Shown here: one piece after another, positions 6,119 to 7,568 of the stretch
Layout: each line of letters opens with the position of its first letter
How positions within the stretch are numbered: position 1 is the first letter of the stretch
Origin: Planctomycetaceae bacterium
GTDB lineage: Bacteria > Planctomycetota > Planctomycetia > Pirellulales > Thermoguttaceae
Direction of reading: 5' to 3'
Length of the DNA: 7,568 nucleotides
Assembly (NCBI GenBank): GCA_009776995.1
Contig: WRMR01000235.1
Location: forward strand, 1 to 7,568
Made by a program: the position numbers and the translations under genes
Notes under the pieces: generated by a model
Database searches by the model: none
What the model was told of the DNA's origin: nothing
What the model saw: the letters and a program-made list of their open reading frames with translations, nothing else

Positions 6119-6251
6119 TTCGATCCATCAGAGCCGCTACGGTCACGGAGCGGTCATTCCACTCAATGACTCTCGCGACTCGGATTGAAATGTTTACATC
6201 ATGATTTGCACGACTCCAAAGTGAATCGGTGTCATTTCAGCTATCTTGGAA

Positions 6252-6286
6252 CCGGACGCTCCACCGCGTCTCCGGCAGTCGTTTTT
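6252..6286 (+). terminator. Weak terminator between convergent genes
   Basis: CCGGACGC (6252-6259) can pair with GCGT-CT-CCGG (6266-6275, two bulged bases) around a 6-nt loop. Five T follow at 6282-6286 after a 6-nt gap. The bulge and the gap make it a poor intrinsic terminator. It lies where the lipoprotein transcript should end. The rest of 6119-6293 shows no gene. Confidence 0.3.
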
Positions 6287-6293
6287 GACTTTC

Positions 6294-7460
6294 TCACACG
6301 TGAACGCGGTGCCAGTATTCGAGCATAAGCAAAGCCCAGATGCGGTAGGCGTGGTCGAAGACGCCGTTTTGATGCTCGTCAAGCAGCCGTTCGACGTAAT
6401 TCTGCCGGAAATATCCCCGTGCCATCGTTTGCGGGTCGGTCAGCATTTCGCGGGCATGATCGGCCAACGCGCCATGACGCAACCAGTGGTCGAGCGGGGC
6501 ACCGAAGCCCATTTTCGGGCGGCTGTCGATTTCCGGTGGCAGAAACCGGCGATAGACATCGCGAAGAATCAATTTACCCTTTGCACCCTGACGTTTGAAG
6601 CGGCTCGGAATCTGAAACGCCAGCTCGACCATTTCGCGAGACAGGAACGGATAACGACATTCCAACCCGAATGCTGATGCCGCCGTGCCGACCTTGACCA
6701 TCGCGTCATTGACGATGCTTGTCAGCAGATCGACTGAGGAAATGGCAGTCACCAAATCGCGTCCGGGACATTTTTCCAGTACTTCTTCGCAGCAACTCAA
6801 TGGATTTTCATTTGCCAGTTGTGCCGCGAAATCCGGGGCAAGCAATTCGGCGAGCCGTTCCTTGTTGAACAGCGTGATCCACTGACTGTAGCGTTCGAGT
6901 GAATCATAACCGACGGCTTCGAGAAAACGCTTGAGCCGTCGCACTCGCGATTTCTGGCCGGTCGGAGCGGGAATCATCCGTCGCAACGGTCCGCCGAGGA
7001 ATTGACGCAACGGTTTCGGGAGCATGTCAAGTTTGCTTGCCAGTTCAATGGCCTGATAGCGCAAATAGCCTGCAAACAGTTCATCGCCGCCGTCACCGCA
7101 GAAAATCACATTTGTCTTGCCTGCCGCAAGTTGTGCGACGAACCACACCGGGATCATCGAACTGTCGGCAAACGGCTCGTCGTAATACCAGGCCAGTTGC
7201 GGCAAAACTTCGACGATGCCGCCTTCGATGATGCGCATCTCATGTTGTGTGTTGAGGCGATCAGACGTTTCCAACGCAACGTTCGCCTCGTTGTATTCGT
7301 TATGCTGAAAACCAATAGTAAACGACCGTACCTGGGGAGCGTTCGCATGACCCGCGTATTCCGACGCCAAACCCGTCATGATCGTCGAGTCAATCCCGCC
7401 CGACAGGAAGGTCCCGACTTGCAAGGCGGACTGCTGGTTGGTGGGCAGCTGATTAGTGGC
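6294..7460 (-). CDS. Asparagine synthetase-like amidotransferase, synthetase half
   Basis: The frame runs from the artefact-like G/C tail at 7461 to the TGA at 6294-6296 (388 sense codons); the N-terminal glutaminase domain lies outside reliable sequence. A start at TTG 7422-7424 is possible but would cut the fold, so I treat the gene as 5'-partial. Numbering from that TTG: the PP-loop SGGIDST (8-14) binds ATP, DEPFADSS (82-89) and GDGGDELFAGY (110-120) are the usual AsnB marks, and LECRYPFL (254-261) and KMGFGAPLDHWLR (304-316) complete the domain. The protein transfers glutamine-derived ammonia to an AMP-activated carboxylate, normally aspartate. Many homologues in glycan or surface-polymer loci amidate other acids, so asparagine synthesis is not certain. 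Two positions differ from the common KVD..SMA and PFLD forms: KVGTAAS and PFLS. Convergent with the lipoprotein gene. Confidence 0.85.
   Translation of the reverse strand, partial: ATNQLPTNQQSALQVGTFLSGGIDSTIMTGLASEYAGHANAPQVRSFTIGFQHNEYNEANVALETSDRLNTQHEMRIIEGGIVEVLPQLAWYYDEPFADSSMIPVWFVAQLAAGKTNVIFCGDGGDELFAGYLRYQAIELASKLDMLPKPLRQFLGGPLRRMIPAPTGQKSRVRRLKRFLEAVGYDSLERYSQWITLFNKERLAELLAPDFAAQLANENPLSCCEEVLEKCPGRDLVTAISSVDLLTSIVNDAMVKVGTAASAFGLECRYPFLSREMVELAFQIPSRFKRQGAKGKLILRDVYRRFLPPEIDSRPKMGFGAPLDHWLRHGALADHAREMLTDPQTMARGYFRQNYVERLLDEHQNGVFDHAYRIWALLMLEYWHRVHV

Positions 7461-7568
<108 letters not shown>

Overview
The window looks like one end of a bacterial contig from a glycan-degrading, Gram-negative-type bacterium. 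A PVC-group organism (Planctomycetota or a relative) fits best. This is inferred from the gene mix: secreted GH172/DUF2961, DUF6807 and heparinase II/III-like proteins, plus a lone sugar-binding lipoprotein. No marker gene fixes the taxonomy. GC is near 50-60% in genes and lower between them. Most genes are preceded by a recognisable Shine-Dalgarno sequence.

Layout. The minus strand of 1-532 holds the N-terminal 177 residues of an exported heparinase II/III-like protein, cut by the window edge. Positions 640-933 (minus) carry a C-terminal remnant of an IS66-type transposase. Positions 958-2946 (minus) encode a full-length secreted GH172 (DUF2961) protein whose middle third is clearly more AT-rich than its ends. 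A 333-bp divergent intergenic region follows, with a good sigma70 promoter for the GH172 gene and two perfect inverted repeats. Positions 3280-4227 (plus) encode a secreted DUF6807 protein. Positions 4228-5026 hold no ordinary gene but the most interesting DNA of the window. There is a strong promoter (4394-4422) and about 570 nt of probable structured RNA. That RNA includes an 11-bp stem enclosing a perfect Shine-Dalgarno and a 13-codon reading frame, and a compact three-way junction. An intrinsic terminator then ends only 26 nt before the next start codon. Positions 5027-6118 (plus) encode a RbsB-like sugar-binding lipoprotein. The gene at 6294-7460 (minus, convergent) is the C-terminal synthetase half of a class-B asparagine synthetase-like protein. 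The last 108 bases are almost pure G/C with a run of 45 G, and look like a sequencing or assembly artefact.

How the parts may work together (inference). Heparinase-like lyase, GH172 and DUF6807 are all exported and would act on polysaccharide outside the cytoplasm. The periplasmic-type sugar-binding lipoprotein could capture or sense a released sugar. Its expression seems to depend on transcription passing a terminator at the end of a long structured leader, so it is the best candidate here for RNA-based (riboswitch, leader-peptide or attenuator) control. I do not recognise the leader as any known riboswitch class.
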